Assembly: GCF_014250685.1 (NCBI RefSeq)
Contig: NZ_JACFAJ010000006.1
Span: 1,200,501-1,264,500, forward strand
Reading direction: 5' to 3'
Source: Cetobacterium sp. 2A
GTDB taxonomy: Bacteria > Fusobacteriota > Fusobacteriia > Fusobacteriales > Fusobacteriaceae
Length of the DNA stretch: 64,000 bases
Shown: one piece after another, positions 41,424 to 51,176 of the stretch
Layout: each line of letters starts with the position of its first letter
Position numbering within the stretch: the first letter of the stretch is position 1
Notes under the pieces: generated by a model
Told to the model about the DNA's origin: nothing
The model's input: only the letters and a program-made list of their open reading frames with translations
Database searches by the model: none
Translations under genes and position numbers: made by a program

Positions 41424-43650
41424 ACTCCTCTTTATCTTTAGCTATATTTGAATTCTTTTGAATTGTCCTGATATAATAAATTGATTTACAACCTTTTTTC
41501 CATGCTGTAAAAAGTATTTCATATATATCTTTGGCTCTTATATCTTTATTTAAATCAAAGAGTAATTCCATAGAAACTCCTTGTGTTATCCATTTCCCAA
41601 TTGTTGCCATAATTTCAACATAGATTTTAGGATCAATATTTTTAAATTCAGGATAAAACCACGCTCTATCTTTTAAATATTTCACTGTTCTTGGAACAGC
41701 ACCTTTTTGATTTTTTTCAATATAAAATTTTGCAAATGTTGGATTTACAGAAGCTGTAGCTCCCATAAGTAAAGAAGTTGATGTGTTTGGAGCAATAGCA
41801 GTTAATTCACCATTACGTAAACCAAAATTTTCTATTAAAGAATATACTTCCATCCAATCTTTAGAATATTTTGAACTCTTGCTATAATAATTTTTATCTT
41901 TTCCAAAGAAAATTCCTTTTTCCCACTGAGATCCTTCATAAGCGGGATATGATCCTCTTTCTTTAGATAAGAGGGCAGAAGCTTTCAATGAATAAAGAGA
42001 AATTTTTTCAAAAAGATTATCAATCTCTTCAATGGAATCCTCATAAATCATAAATTCTCTTGCTAAATAGTCAGCAAGTCCCATAGCTCCAACACCAATG
42101 GTTCTATAAAGCATATTATGTTTATTAGACTCTTTAATGGGAGTAATAGTTAAATCTATCGTATTATCAAGTAATCTAACTGTTAAGCTTACAAATTTTT
42201 CAATTTCATCATTTTCAATTTCCGCTAAATTTAATGAAACTAAATTACATGTATGTACTTCTCCCATGTCAAAAATATTTTCACCGATATTTCCATTTAC
42301 CTTTTCTCTAAAATTAATGGTAGGTGAAAAATTTGAAAAACTCTCCATACAAAGATTTCCGTTTCCTATCATTCCTTTATGAGAGTTATGATTTCCTTCG
42401 TTTGCTCTATCTTTAAAGAAAATATAAGGCATTCCAGTTTCAATTTGGGATTTCATTATATTTTTAAATAATTCTCTTGCATTAATTTCTTTTTTTATTT
42501 TAATAGAATTATCTATTTCTAATTTTTTATAAAAAACTTCAAATTTTTCGCCATAAAGCTCACATAATTCTATAGAATATTTTTTTCTAATCTCGTAAGG
42601 ATCAAATAAAGTCCACATCTCATTGGCTTCTACTCTTCTCATAAATAAATCCGATGCAACAACTTGGGGATAAATATCGTAAGCTTTTCCTCTTTGATCT
42701 CCATTCTCTGTTTGTAGTTCTAGAAAATGCTCTATATCCATGTGCCAAGTATCTAGTGCAACAGTTACTGCTCCAGCTCTACGGCCTTGTTGATTGACTG
42801 CTACAGCTGTATCATTTATAATCTTAATCCATGGAATAACTCCACCACTAGCATTCATGTAACCATTTACTGTTGAACCTTTGGCCCTAACTCTTGAAAT
42901 GTTTACTCCGACTCCTCCACCATTTTTACTTATTTTAGCAATAGAATCAATATTATAAAAAATAGATTCTATATTATCATCAATAGCTGTTATAAAACAA
43001 GATGAAAGGTTTCCTTTAGGAATTCTTAAGTTTGCAAGAATTGGAGTTGCAAGAGATATTTTTTTTAGAGATAAGGCATGATAAAATTCTTTTGCAAATT
43101 TTATTTTATCCTTTTCGTTAATAGCTAGAAGCATTGAAATGGCCATAAAAACTTCTTGGGGAAGCTCAAACATCTTACCGCTATATTTTATAAGGTATCT
43201 TTGAGAAAGCATATTAGCTCCAGCATAGTCATAGTCCATATCTCTATCAGGATCCATTTCTTTTTCCAATTCCTCAATTTCCTCTTTAGAATATTCTAAA
43301 AGTCTTGAATCGTAGATATTTTTATCTACAGCAGATGTTATAGTTCTATAGAAGTTTCCATAACTAAATCCTCTATTATGATAGACCTCTCTTTCAGCTT
43401 CAATCATCAAAAGTCTTCCAGCAACAAAAGTCCAATCACTCTCATCGAAACTTGTCATAGAAACAGCTATATTAATAAGAGATTCTTGAATTTTTTTTGT
43501 AGTTATATTTTCTTGATAAATAGAATCAATATGACTTTCTAACTCAACCATATTTACTTCAAGATTTTTACAAGCCTTTATTAACTTCTCACGAATTTTT
43601 TCTATATCCATAGCTTCTCTTTCTCCGGCTCTATTTATAACATACTTCAT
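41404..43650 (-). CDS. nrdA: Class I ribonucleotide reductase, alpha subunit
   Basis: 748 residues. It reduces ribonucleotides to deoxyribonucleotides. An N-terminal ATP-cone (about 1-90, VINRAGEREAMDIEKIREKL) gives allosteric control. The active site shows LSSCF, the radical-cysteine strand NLCMES and the proton-relay tyrosines in SIYYIRT. The C-terminus has the CESC tail that shuttles reducing power from glutaredoxin or thioredoxin. The 5' end overlaps nrdH by 4 bases, and the 3' end overlaps nrdB by 20. Confidence 0.94.
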   Translation of the reverse strand: MKYVINRAGEREAMDIEKIREKLIKACKNLEVNMVELESHIDSIYQENITTKKIQESLINIAVSMTSFDESDWTFVAGRLLMIEAEREVYHNRGFSYGNFYRTITSAVDKNIYDSRLLEYSKEEIEELEKEMDPDRDMDYDYAGANMLSQRYLIKYSGKMFELPQEVFMAISMLLAINEKDKIKFAKEFYHALSLKKISLATPILANLRIPKGNLSSCFITAIDDNIESIFYNIDSIAKISKNGGGVGVNISRVRAKGSTVNGYMNASGGVIPWIKIINDTAVAVNQQGRRAGAVTVALDTWHMDIEHFLELQTENGDQRGKAYDIYPQVVASDLFMRRVEANEMWTLFDPYEIRKKYSIELCELYGEKFEVFYKKLEIDNSIKIKKEINARELFKNIMKSQIETGMPYIFFKDRANEGNHNSHKGMIGNGNLCMESFSNFSPTINFREKVNGNIGENIFDMGEVHTCNLVSLNLAEIENDEIEKFVSLTVRLLDNTIDLTITPIKESNKHNMLYRTIGVGAMGLADYLAREFMIYEDSIEEIDNLFEKISLYSLKASALLSKERGSYPAYEGSQWEKGIFFGKDKNYYSKSSKYSKDWMEVYSLIENFGLRNGELTAIAPNTSTSLLMGATASVNPTFAKFYIEKNQKGAVPRTVKYLKDRAWFYPEFKNIDPKIYVEIMATIGKWITQGVSMELLFDLNKDIRAKDIYEILFTAWKKGCKSIYYIRTIQKNSNIAKDKEECESCSG

Positions 43651-43856
43651 TTAGACAACTCCTCTAAGAATTTCTCCATCGAATAAATAGTACCATTGTA
43701 ATCAACAACTGGTGCACTCATAATTCTAGCTTTACTAGCAATTATCATAAGAGTTTTAACATCATCAATATATTCAAAATTTATATTTTTATTAGTTAGT
43801 ATATTTTTTAGTGTTTCACATTTAGAGCAATTTTCTTTTCCATATATTTTAATCAT
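43647..43856 (-). CDS. nrdH: Glutaredoxin-like protein (NrdH type)
   Basis: 69 residues forming a small glutaredoxin/NrdH fold with redox motif NCSKC (Cys9, Cys12) and the cis-proline segment MSAPVV. It should supply electrons to the C-terminal cysteines of NrdA, whose gene overlaps its stop by 4 bases (ATGA). The CSKC active site differs from the classical CVQC of NrdH. It is the first gene of the nrdHAB operon, downstream of two NrdR-box-like sites. Confidence 0.88.
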   Translation of the reverse strand: MIKIYGKENCSKCETLKNILTNKNINFEYIDDVKTLMIIASKARIMSAPVVDYNGTIYSMEKFLEELSK

Positions 43857-43871
43857 AAGTCCCTCCGTTTA

Positions 43872-43918
43872 AAACAATATATAGTGTTATCACTTTAAAA
43901 TATTACTACATATTGTAA
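43872..43918. promoter_or_regulatory. Two NrdR-box-like operators upstream of nrdHAB
   Basis: Box 1 at 43872-43887 (reads AAACAATATATAGTGT on the plus strand) matches the NrdR consensus ACACTATATATAGTGT at 14 of 16 positions. Box 2 at 43903-43918 matches at 10 of 16. Their starts are 31 bp apart, three helical turns, the spacing known for paired NrdR boxes. They lie 16-62 bases upstream of the nrdH start codon, fitting repression of RNR synthesis when dATP is high. Confidence 0.7.
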
Positions 43919-43976
43919 AAAATAGCAAGTTTAAAATATACTAAAATTGTATCTAAAGAATATTTTTTAATAAAAA

Positions 43977-43998
43977 AGTCCCCTCGTATAAGGGGACT
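43977..43998 (-). terminator. Rho-independent terminator for the PBP gene
   Basis: AGTCCCCT (43977-43984) pairs with AGGGGACT (43991-43998); T-run follows on the minus strand. Confidence 0.88.
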
Positions 43999-44003
43999 AA
44001 ATT

Positions 44004-46160
44004 TTAATCTCTTCTGAAAAGTCTATTGAAAATAGAATCATTTTTTATAGTACTTTCAGGAGCTGGTGCTTCTTCAATTTCTTGAACTGTATCAATAGAA
44101 TTATTTGAATTATAAATAAGACCACTGATTCCAGAAGAGTACTTAGAATTATATTCTATTTCCATTTTACCTCTTCTAAGTAAAAATTCTTTACTACCAT
44201 TATCATTTGAAATAAGACCACTTTTAGCATCTAAAGTTTCAAGAATAAGTTCTCCACTTTTAATGTAGTTATCCATAAATGCAAATTTTCCTGGTGTATA
44301 TAGATTTTGATCGATTAAGGCCTGATAATACTCTGCCCAGAGTGGAGCAACAAGCCCACCACCAGTAACATTGTTGACAGGAGTATTATTATCATAACCG
44401 ATATATATTGTAGTAACATATTCAGGAGTTATACCGGCAAACCAAGTTGTTCTAGACTCGTTGGTAGTACCTGTTTTTCCACCTTGTTCTATAGGATTTC
44501 CATTCTTATCTTTAACAGCTGACCTTCTACTTGTACCAGCTTTTACAGAGTTTTTAAGCATATGAGTCATAAGAGAAATATTTAGTGAGTCAAATCTCTT
44601 TTCTGATTTTTGAGCATCACGATAAATTGTATTTCCGTATCTATCATCAATTTTTAAAACTATAGTAGGTTCAATAGAGTATCCACCATTCGAAAAAATA
44701 GCATAACTTTTAGCCAATTCTAAAGGTGAAGCCTCAAAAGATCCTAAAGCTGCAGTTAAGTTATCTGGAATTGTAAAAGTTCCATTTGATTTAGTAACAG
44801 TATCTTTAAGTTTTTTAGTACCAACTTTTTCTAAAAGTTTAATAGAAACAAGATTTTGTGATTTATCAAAACCATCCATTAGAGTAATTTTATTATAGAA
44901 AATATTACCAAAGTTTCTAGGAGCCCATTTTCCGTATAAAGTTTTAGAATCTTCTACGATTAAATTCATTTCGTATCCTAAATCTAAAGCAGAGAAATAA
45001 ACAAACGGTTTAAAAGATGAACCAAGTTGTCTTTTAGCCATAGTAGCCCTGTTAAAATTTCCAGTTTTAAAATTTTTACCTCCAACAATACTAACTATAT
45101 TTCCATTTTTAGAATCAATAGTTACCATTGCACCTTGAAGTCTAGAATTTTTTTTCAAAGCATTATAATTTTCGAAAGTTTCTTTCGCAACTTTTTGCAT
45201 ATTCATATCTAAAGTTGTATGAACTTTAAGTCCACCAGTATATATAAGGTTAGGATCAAAGTTTTTTAATAAAAACTCTTCAACCATATCAGTAAAATCT
45301 GGAGCATTAAAGTCTATTTTTGTATTTGCTTTGTTGTATATAACTGTGGTATTTTTATCTAACTTAAAGTTTTTTGGGAGTTTACTTTCATTTAAAAACT
45401 TTTGATTTATTGCCTCTTCATATTCTGCATCAGTAATAAATCCATATTTTTTCATTTGAGCAAGTATAAGTTTTTGACGTTGTAAAGATTTATCTAAGTT
45501 AGTTCTTGGATTATAAAGCTCTGGTCTATTAGGAATTCCTGCAAGTACAGCAGCTTCAGCAAGATTAATTTTAGAAATATCTTTTCTAAAGAAAGTATGT
45601 GCTGCGGTTTTTATACCGTAAGCACCTCCACCAAAATAAATTTCATTTAGATATTTTTCCAAAATTTCATTTTTAGTATATCTTTTTTCAATTTCTAAAG
45701 TTATAATTGCTTCTTTAATTTTTCTAGAAATTTTCTTTTCATGACTTAAAAAAGCATTTCTAGAAAGTTGTTGAGTCAAAGTACTTCCACCTTGAGCCGC
45801 TCTACCGGCTTTAAGATTGACAAGTGCTGAACTTATAAGTCTAGCTGGATCTATTCCATGATGTGAATAAAATCTACGATCCTCTATTGCTAAAAAAGCA
45901 TTTTTCATATTCTCAGGAATCTCTTCTATTTTAGCGGGATCTCTAACTTCTCTATAAATTACATCTATTACTTGACCGTTTTTATCATAAATAGTAGTAG
46001 GTAGTGATGGAGCATAGTTTTCTACAAGAGCAGTAACGTCAGGAAGTTCATTAGAGTATTTATTAAATATAAACCAAACACCTACTAAAACAGCAAGAAA
46101 TCCCAAGAGTATTGTAACTAATAGAGATTTAAATAGAAATTTTAATATTTTTTTAAACAT
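44004..46160 (-). CDS. Class A penicillin-binding protein 1A
   Basis: 718 residues. An N-terminal membrane anchor (about 10-32) is followed by a GT51 glycosyltransferase domain (AIEDRRFYSHHGID, GGSTLTQQLSRN, EIYFGGGAYGI) and a transpeptidase domain with SSFKPF (SxxK), SQN (SxN) and GGKTGTTNES (KTG). It polymerises and cross-links peptidoglycan at the outer face of the inner membrane. The C-terminal tail (about 640-718) is low-complexity. It is 31 bases downstream of rlmN, probably in the same transcript. Confidence 0.93.
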   Translation of the reverse strand: MFKKILKFLFKSLLVTILLGFLAVLVGVWFIFNKYSNELPDVTALVENYAPSLPTTIYDKNGQVIDVIYREVRDPAKIEEIPENMKNAFLAIEDRRFYSHHGIDPARLISSALVNLKAGRAAQGGSTLTQQLSRNAFLSHEKKISRKIKEAIITLEIEKRYTKNEILEKYLNEIYFGGGAYGIKTAAHTFFRKDISKINLAEAAVLAGIPNRPELYNPRTNLDKSLQRQKLILAQMKKYGFITDAEYEEAINQKFLNESKLPKNFKLDKNTTVIYNKANTKIDFNAPDFTDMVEEFLLKNFDPNLIYTGGLKVHTTLDMNMQKVAKETFENYNALKKNSRLQGAMVTIDSKNGNIVSIVGGKNFKTGNFNRATMAKRQLGSSFKPFVYFSALDLGYEMNLIVEDSKTLYGKWAPRNFGNIFYNKITLMDGFDKSQNLVSIKLLEKVGTKKLKDTVTKSNGTFTIPDNLTAALGSFEASPLELAKSYAIFSNGGYSIEPTIVLKIDDRYGNTIYRDAQKSEKRFDSLNISLMTHMLKNSVKAGTSRRSAVKDKNGNPIEQGGKTGTTNESRTTWFAGITPEYVTTIYIGYDNNTPVNNVTGGGLVAPLWAEYYQALIDQNLYTPGKFAFMDNYIKSGELILETLDAKSGLISNDNGSKEFLLRRGKMEIEYNSKYSSGISGLIYNSNNSIDTVQEIEEAPAPESTIKNDSIFNRLFRRD

Positions 46161-46191
46161 ATCCTATCTCCAATTTTCGTAATAGCTACTT

Positions 46192-47238
46192 TTATTTTTG
46201 TGTTTTTTGTCTTAATTGTCCACAAGCTCCATCAATATCAGTACCTTTTTCTCCTCTGATAGTAACGTTAACTTTTCTAAAGTCTTTTAAATAGTTATAA
46301 AACTTGTCTGTTTTCTTTTGAGATGGTCTTTCAAATCCTTTACCTTCAACTGGATTACAAGGAATCAGATTTAAAATGTGATCAAAACTATGCATGAAAT
46401 CAGCTAAAGCAGCAGCATCATTTTCAGAAGTATTGAAATCATTAATTAAAATATATTCAAAAGAAATTCTTCTCTTAGTTTGCTTCTGATACTCTTGAAG
46501 TATCGTAAATAAATCATCTAACGGATACTTTTTATTTATAGGCATAATTTGATCTCTTTTTTCGTTTATAGCAGTATGTAAAGATATTGCAAGTTCTACA
46601 GGAATTTTTTCTTCAAGTAATCTTTCGATTCCAGGAACAATTCCAGAAGTAGATATTGTAATTCTTCTTTTTGAAACGTTCACACCATTTTCACTTGATA
46701 AAATATCAATAGCTTTTAAAACATTATCAAGGTTAAGAAGTGGTTCACCCATTCCCATGAAAACAATATTGTTGATTTGTTGACCTTGATTTAAAAGTCT
46801 TCTTTCGATAGTATAGAATTGATTTACAATTTCACTAACTGTAAGATTTCTAACAAATCCACCCATTCCAGTTGCACAGAAATCACATTTAACAGCACAT
46901 CCAACTTGAGAAGACATACAAATTGTAATTCTTTCCTTATGCTTTAAAATAACAGTTTCAATTGTATTTCCATCATCTAATTTAAATAAAAACTTTTCAG
47001 TTTTATCTCTCTTAGAAACTTGATGTTTTAAAAGATTTAAAAATGGGATGTAAGCATTTTCAATTAAAGTTTCTCTATCTTTTAATGATATATTAGTCAT
47101 TTCATTTAAGTCTCTAACGATTTTTTGATGAAGCCAAGTGAAAATTTGTTTTCCGTAGAACTTTTTCATTCCAAGGCTAACAATATATTCTTGTAGCTCT
47201 TTTTCATTTAAGTTTAACAAATTAGTTTTGTTTGACAT
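46192..47238 (-). CDS. rlmN: 23S rRNA/tRNA adenine C2-methyltransferase RlmN
   Basis: 348 residues, radical SAM. The cluster motif is [11 protein letters not shown] (CxxxCxxC), preceded by QVG; the family segments GMGEPLLN and RITISTSG and the C-terminal catalytic cysteine region ([10 protein letters not shown]) are present. It methylates A2503 of 23S rRNA and A37 of some tRNAs, supporting translation fidelity. It lies upstream of the PBP1A gene and 53 bases after the AlaX-type gene in the same direction. Confidence 0.95.
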   Translation of the reverse strand: MSNKTNLLNLNEKELQEYIVSLGMKKFYGKQIFTWLHQKIVRDLNEMTNISLKDRETLIENAYIPFLNLLKHQVSKRDKTEKFLFKLDDGNTIETVILKHKERITICMSSQVGCAVKCDFCATGMGGFVRNLTVSEIVNQFYTIERRLLNQGQQINNIVFMGMGEPLLNLDNVLKAIDILSSENGVNVSKRRITISTSGIVPGIERLLEEKIPVELAISLHTAINEKRDQIMPINKKYPLDDLFTILQEYQKQTKRRISFEYILINDFNTSENDAAALADFMHSFDHILNLIPCNPVEGKGFERPSQKKTDKFYNYLKDFRKVNVTIRGEKGTDIDGACGQLRQKTQK

Positions 47239-47291
47239 TTTTCCTCCGAATTATTAAGATTAAGTCTTATTATACCAGAAAAAACAATCGA

Positions 47292-48413
47292 TTACAACTT
47301 TAAAAAGTTTTCTAAAACATCAAGAATATAGCTTTCCTTAATGGTTCCTTTAATATTACCCCTTGTAGAATTTCCTCCACCTTTAATATTATTATTTAAA
47401 GAGCAAATATAATTAACAAAACTTTTACAATCAATCAAATTAGATGAAATAAGAGCAGTTTCATCAGTTAGTCCTATAAAAACATATTTAGAAATATCTA
47501 TTTTAGAAACTAAATTATTAATAACACCTAATTTCCCATAATAAACAATAACAGAAATATCACTCATAAAAATTGGATTAGAAATAAGTTTTTCAAATAA
47601 AACATTAGTAAATTCCAAAGTAACACTTTTTAACTCTTGTTCTAGTCTCTTATTCTCACTCAATGACTTATTAACCATAGAAAGAACTTCATAATCTTGG
47701 CAACTAAACATATGATTTAAAGTTTTAATCGTACTATTTTTTTCATTATAATCTAAAATAGCTCTATCACCAGATAAAAAATAAAATCTAGTATAACTTC
47801 CTTTCACCTTTTCCCATCCAACTATTTTAAATACTTTAATATCTTTTATATTTTCTACATGATAACCAGCACAAGCGCTTACATCTATCCCCTCAATTTC
47901 AATAATTCTAACATCTTCTTTTATCTTTGAACTAATTTTTTTTCTAAGAGTAGTAAGCTCATTTGCTTCATCCATAGGTAAAACACTAACCAAAATATGA
48001 GATCCATTAGTTATAAAATCATTAACTTTCTTTTCCAATTCAAATATAACCTCTGAAGAAATCAATGTAATATCTAAGTCTACAGTAGAATATGTCTCTG
48101 TCATCCTAAAACCAACAGTATTTAACTCATAATCATTAAAAGCAATTGCAGAAAATAAATGCTGAGCAGTGTGCTGAACGGCAATATCCAATTGTCTCTT
48201 TAAATCAATAGTATAATTATGAACTCCTAAAGAAATCTCCTTTTCAACAAAAATAATATTATCATCTAAAACTTCTTCTATCTTAACATCTCCAATAAAT
48301 CCCCTATCACCTAATTGACCACCTTTTCCATCGGGATAAAAAATATTTTCTTCTACAATAATTTTATAATAATTCTTCTCTTTAAAACAAGATAAAACAG
48401 TTATATTATTCAT
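47292..48413 (-). CDS. Alanyl-tRNA editing protein, AlaX type with DHHA1 domain
   Basis: 373 residues. The editing-site motif HTAQHL (about 78-83) and the second metal motif CAGYH (near 184-188) are those of AlaRS editing domains that hydrolyse Ser- or Gly-tRNA(Ala). The C-terminal part (about 260-373) is a DHHA1-like domain with the Gly-rich GGGNSTRG. There is no aminoacylation domain, so this is a free-standing trans-editing factor of the AlaX-L kind. GGGAGG precedes the ATG. It is divergent from two tRNA genes. Confidence 0.9.
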   Translation of the reverse strand: MNNITVLSCFKEKNYYKIIVEENIFYPDGKGGQLGDRGFIGDVKIEEVLDDNIIFVEKEISLGVHNYTIDLKRQLDIAVQHTAQHLFSAIAFNDYELNTVGFRMTETYSTVDLDITLISSEVIFELEKKVNDFITNGSHILVSVLPMDEANELTTLRKKISSKIKEDVRIIEIEGIDVSACAGYHVENIKDIKVFKIVGWEKVKGSYTRFYFLSGDRAILDYNEKNSTIKTLNHMFSCQDYEVLSMVNKSLSENKRLEQELKSVTLEFTNVLFEKLISNPIFMSDISVIVYYGKLGVINNLVSKIDISKYVFIGLTDETALISSNLIDCKSFVNYICSLNNNIKGGGNSTRGNIKGTIKESYILDVLENFLKL

Positions 48414-48491
48414 ATAAAACCCTCCCTGAAATAAATCATGATACTAAATTATAATTTTAAGATTCAATAATTGCAACATAAAAAAATATTG

Positions 48492-48520
48492 TTGACAAAA
48501 GCCCTGAAATAGTATAATAT
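48492..48520 (+). promoter_or_regulatory. Promoter for the tRNA pair
   Basis: TTGACA (48492-48497) with TATAAT at 48513-48518 (15-base spacer) or the overlapping TAATAT at 48515-48520 (17-base spacer), just upstream of tRNA-Leu. Confidence 0.75.
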
Positions 48521-48535
48521 AGCCATTGTAAGCAT

Positions 48536-48621
48536 GCCTGAGTGGCGGAATGGTAGACGCGACGGACTCAAAATCCGTTTCTTTCAGTAGAGTAAGGGTT
48601 CGAGTCCCTTCTTAGGCACCA
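48536..48621 (+). tRNA. tRNA-Leu (anticodon CAA)
   Basis: The acceptor arms GCCTGAG and CTTAGGC pair (with G:U wobbles), and the anticodon stem ACGGA/TCCGT encloses the loop CTCAAAA, giving anticodon CAA. A long variable arm and the T-loop TTCGAGT are present. Discriminator A is followed by an encoded CCA (48619-48621). Class II tRNA, consistent with leucine. Confidence 0.95.
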
Positions 48622-48636
48622 TAAACATAAAATAAT

Positions 48637-48722
48637 GGTAGAGTGACCGAGTGGCTAAGGAGCACGCCTGGAACGCGTGTAGAGCAATAGCTTCGTGGGT
48701 TCAAGTCCCACCTCTATCGCCA
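48637..48722 (+). tRNA. tRNA-Ser (anticodon GGA)
   Basis: Acceptor arms GGTAGAG and CTCTATC pair. The anticodon stem CACGC/GCGTG encloses CTGGAAC, anticodon GGA. A long variable arm and the T-loop TTCAAGT are present; discriminator G and encoded CCA end at 48722. Fifteen bases after tRNA-Leu, the same transcript. Confidence 0.95.
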
Positions 48723-48733
48723 GATATAAAAAT

Positions 48734-48765
48734 AATCCCTTCTTAATTTTAAGAAGGGATTTTTG
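48734..48765 (+). terminator. Rho-independent terminator after the tRNAs
   Basis: AATCCCTTCTTAA (48734-48746) pairs with TTAAGAAGGGATT (48749-48761), then T. Confidence 0.9.
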
Positions 48766-48783
48766 CTTTTATGTATTTATTTT

Positions 48784-49425
48784 TTAAAACTCAGCTCCAC
48801 CAACTAATTTTAGATCAGAATCATGGTTCTTAATAGCCTTGATACATGCAATTAAAGATTTTGTTATTCTTGATGTTTCCATGTATGGAACATTTTTTTT
48901 ATCTATAACTTGCTCAGGAATATAAGGGACATGGATAAATCCACCCTTTTTAGCAATTTTATTTTTAGCGATATTATAAAGTAAAGCATACATTATATGA
49001 TTACATACAAAGGTTCCAGCAGTATTTGAAACAGATGCAGGACATCCATCTTTATGCATTTCTGCTACCATAGCTTTAATTGGTAATGTAGTAAAATAAG
49101 CACTTTCACCATCTTCATAAATTGCATTATCTATTGGTTGATTTCCTTCATTATCTTTAATTCTAGCATCATCTATATTTATTGCTACTCTTTCAACAGT
49201 CATATCAAATCTTCCACCAGCTTGTCCAACACAAAGTATAACGTCTGGATTAGTTTCTTTTGCTGCCTTTACCATTACATCAACTGATTTATTAAAAACA
49301 GTAGGTATTTGAACTTTTATAATTTCGACATCTTCAACCATAGAGGGAATAGCTTTTACTGCTTCCCATGCTGGATTTATACTCTCTCCTCCAAAAGGAT
49401 CAAAACCTGTTATTAAAATTTTCAT
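48784..49425 (-). CDS. pcp: Pyroglutamyl-peptidase I
   Basis: 213 residues, cysteine peptidase family C15. It removes N-terminal pyroglutamate (5-oxoproline) from peptides. The opening [22 protein letters not shown] is characteristic; the catalytic triad is in TVERVAIN (Glu), TAGTFVCNH (Cys) and GFIHVPYIP (His). It lies 16 bases downstream of the DUF979/DUF969 transporter genes, a recurrent arrangement that links peptide cleavage with 5-oxoproline movement. Confidence 0.95.
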   Translation of the reverse strand: MKILITGFDPFGGESINPAWEAVKAIPSMVEDVEIIKVQIPTVFNKSVDVMVKAAKETNPDVILCVGQAGGRFDMTVERVAINIDDARIKDNEGNQPIDNAIYEDGESAYFTTLPIKAMVAEMHKDGCPASVSNTAGTFVCNHIMYALLYNIAKNKIAKKGGFIHVPYIPEQVIDKKNVPYMETSRITKSLIACIKAIKNHDSDLKLVGGAEF

Positions 49426-49441
49426 AAATTCCTCCTAATTT

Positions 49442-50356
49442 TTAAAATGCTAAGAAATACATTAAGAACATCTGAACAATTAATAATGTGATAGCTATTG
49501 GTAATTGTGTAGCAATCACACCGTTTTTATTTTTCATTTCTAATATTGCAACTGGAACAACATTGAAATTAGCTGCCATAGGTGTAAGTAGTGTTCCGCA
49601 ATAACCTGAAGTAAGTCCCAAAGCTCCAACAACTGCTGGATTAGCGCCGATGTTTACTAAGAAAGGTAATCCGATACCTGCAGTTATAACCGCAAAAGCT
49701 GCGAATGCGTTACCCATAATCATTGTAAATACTGCCATTCCAATACAGTAAATAACAATACCTGCTATTTTACTTCCTTCAGGAACAACTCCAGCCATCA
49801 TAGTCGCAATAACTGCTCCTACACCAGCTTTTGTAAATAAGGCTCCAAGCGATCCTAAAAGTTGTGGTAGAATAACAGCTGCTCCCATTTGCTGAAGTAA
49901 TCTAGAACTATCATAAGGAATATATTTAGGACTCTCTTTAGTATAATACATAGTTAAAATAAGTGCAACAAAAGCTCCAAGCCCTAATCCAACTAATCCA
50001 CCCAATGGAGTAAACTGAGCTACAGAAAAAGCAACAATTCCAATACTTAAAGCAGGTATAAATATTTTATTTCCAATTTTCTCACTTTGCTCTTCTCTAT
50101 ATTTCTCATCAGAGTTTGTTTGAGATCCAAAAGTTACATTACGAGTTACAGTTAAAGTTCCCATAACTAATAGTAATCCACCAACTAAAGCAGGATTTAA
50201 CATTGGTCCAAAAATAAATATTGTTCCAAAAATTGTCCAAAATAATGATGTACCATATCTTTTTTTATGAGTTTTATCTAAGAATGCATATACACCCGTT
50301 GTAATAGAAACTAATCCAGCTGCTATATACATTATTTCTAATATCGTCTTAACCAT
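49442..50356 (-). CDS. DUF979-family membrane protein (putative 5-oxoproline transporter subunit)
   Basis: 304 residues with about nine hydrophobic segments. It belongs to DUF979, which occurs with DUF969 and pcp as a paired membrane system proposed to move 5-oxoproline. Typical stretches include GSLGALFTKAGVGAV, GNAFAAFAVITAGIG and GLTSGYCGTLLTPMAANFN, the last resembling substrate hairpins of ion-coupled carriers. It is 12 bases after the DUF969 gene. The transport role is family-based inference from gene context. Confidence 0.85.
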   Translation of the reverse strand: MVKTILEIMYIAAGLVSITTGVYAFLDKTHKKRYGTSLFWTIFGTIFIFGPMLNPALVGGLLLVMGTLTVTRNVTFGSQTNSDEKYREEQSEKIGNKIFIPALSIGIVAFSVAQFTPLGGLVGLGLGAFVALILTMYYTKESPKYIPYDSSRLLQQMGAAVILPQLLGSLGALFTKAGVGAVIATMMAGVVPEGSKIAGIVIYCIGMAVFTMIMGNAFAAFAVITAGIGLPFLVNIGANPAVVGALGLTSGYCGTLLTPMAANFNVVPVAILEMKNKNGVIATQLPIAITLLIVQMFLMYFLAF

Positions 50357-50368
50357 ATGTATATCCCC

Positions 50369-51034
50369 CTATCTTTTCTTGTCAGTTTTATTAATTTTTC
50401 TATCTAGCATCATGTTTTGAATTAAAGATAATACGACAGTAATTATTGCTACTGGAATTGAAGCTTTAGAAACAGAATATGGTATTACCTCTATTCCTAA
50501 TTCTTGGAATGTTCCAACTATCAATAAAACACCTGCTGATGCAACGAAAACATTTTGTCCGAAGAAGTTTCCATAGTTTTCAACAGAGTTTGCAACTGCT
50601 TTTATCTTATCATCAATATCTTCAGTGACCTCATACTTCTTTTCAGCAGCACCTTTAGCCATTGGATAGATAAGTGGTCTTATAAATTGCACGTGTCCTC
50701 CAAGTCTTATAGACATGGCTGAAGCGATGATTCTTATTACCATATAAAAACTTAGAACTCTTCCAGCAGTTGCACCTTCTAATTTGCTGATACACTTAGC
50801 TGCTCTTTCACGAAGACCGTTTCTTTCTAAAATTCCAACTACTGCAAGAGTAATAAGGAAAAGAGACATATATCTAGTTTGAACAAAAGCTGTTCCTAAA
50901 GTAGATAATATTTCCACGAAATCTAAACCTGATACAAATCCTGTTGCCAATCCAGCTATAAGAACTATAGCTATAGTATCTAATTTTAAATAAAAACCAA
51001 GAATAATAATCAGAACTCCTATTAATTTAATCAT
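50369..51034 (-). CDS. DUF969-family membrane protein (putative 5-oxoproline transporter subunit)
   Basis: 221 residues, mostly hydrophobic (about six segments). DUF969 features include the N-terminal LIGVLIIILGFYLKLD, AGLATGFVSGLDFVEIL, and SIRLGGHVQFIRPLIYPMAKGAAE. The first gene of the DUF969-DUF979-pcp operon, behind a TTGACA promoter. Presumably it forms one carrier together with the DUF979 subunit in the inner membrane. Confidence 0.85.
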   Translation of the reverse strand: MIKLIGVLIIILGFYLKLDTIAIVLIAGLATGFVSGLDFVEILSTLGTAFVQTRYMSLFLITLAVVGILERNGLRERAAKCISKLEGATAGRVLSFYMVIRIIASAMSIRLGGHVQFIRPLIYPMAKGAAEKKYEVTEDIDDKIKAVANSVENYGNFFGQNVFVASAGVLLIVGTFQELGIEVIPYSVSKASIPVAIITVVLSLIQNMMLDRKINKTDKKR

Positions 51035-51065
51035 TTTTCCTCCCTTTTAAAAAACAAATTAACTT

Positions 51066-51095
51066 ATTTTATTACATGATGTGTACATTTGTCAA
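51066..51095 (-). promoter_or_regulatory. Promoter of the 5-oxoproline operon
   Basis: Minus strand TTGACA (51095-51090), 18-base spacer, TAAAAT (51071-51066). Confidence 0.65.
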
Positions 51096-51116
51096 ATTTA
51101 TAAGAAATTGAAGATT

Positions 51117-51144
51117 TTGAAAATCTTATAATTTGTGGTATAAT
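51117..51144 (+). promoter_or_regulatory. Promoter for the gamma-glutamylcyclotransferase-like gene
   Basis: TTGAAA (51117-51122), 16-base spacer, TATAAT (51139-51144) with extended -10 TGG. Confidence 0.75.
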
Positions 51145-51176
51145 ATCAAAAACCCAAATTTTTTAGGAGGTATAAT

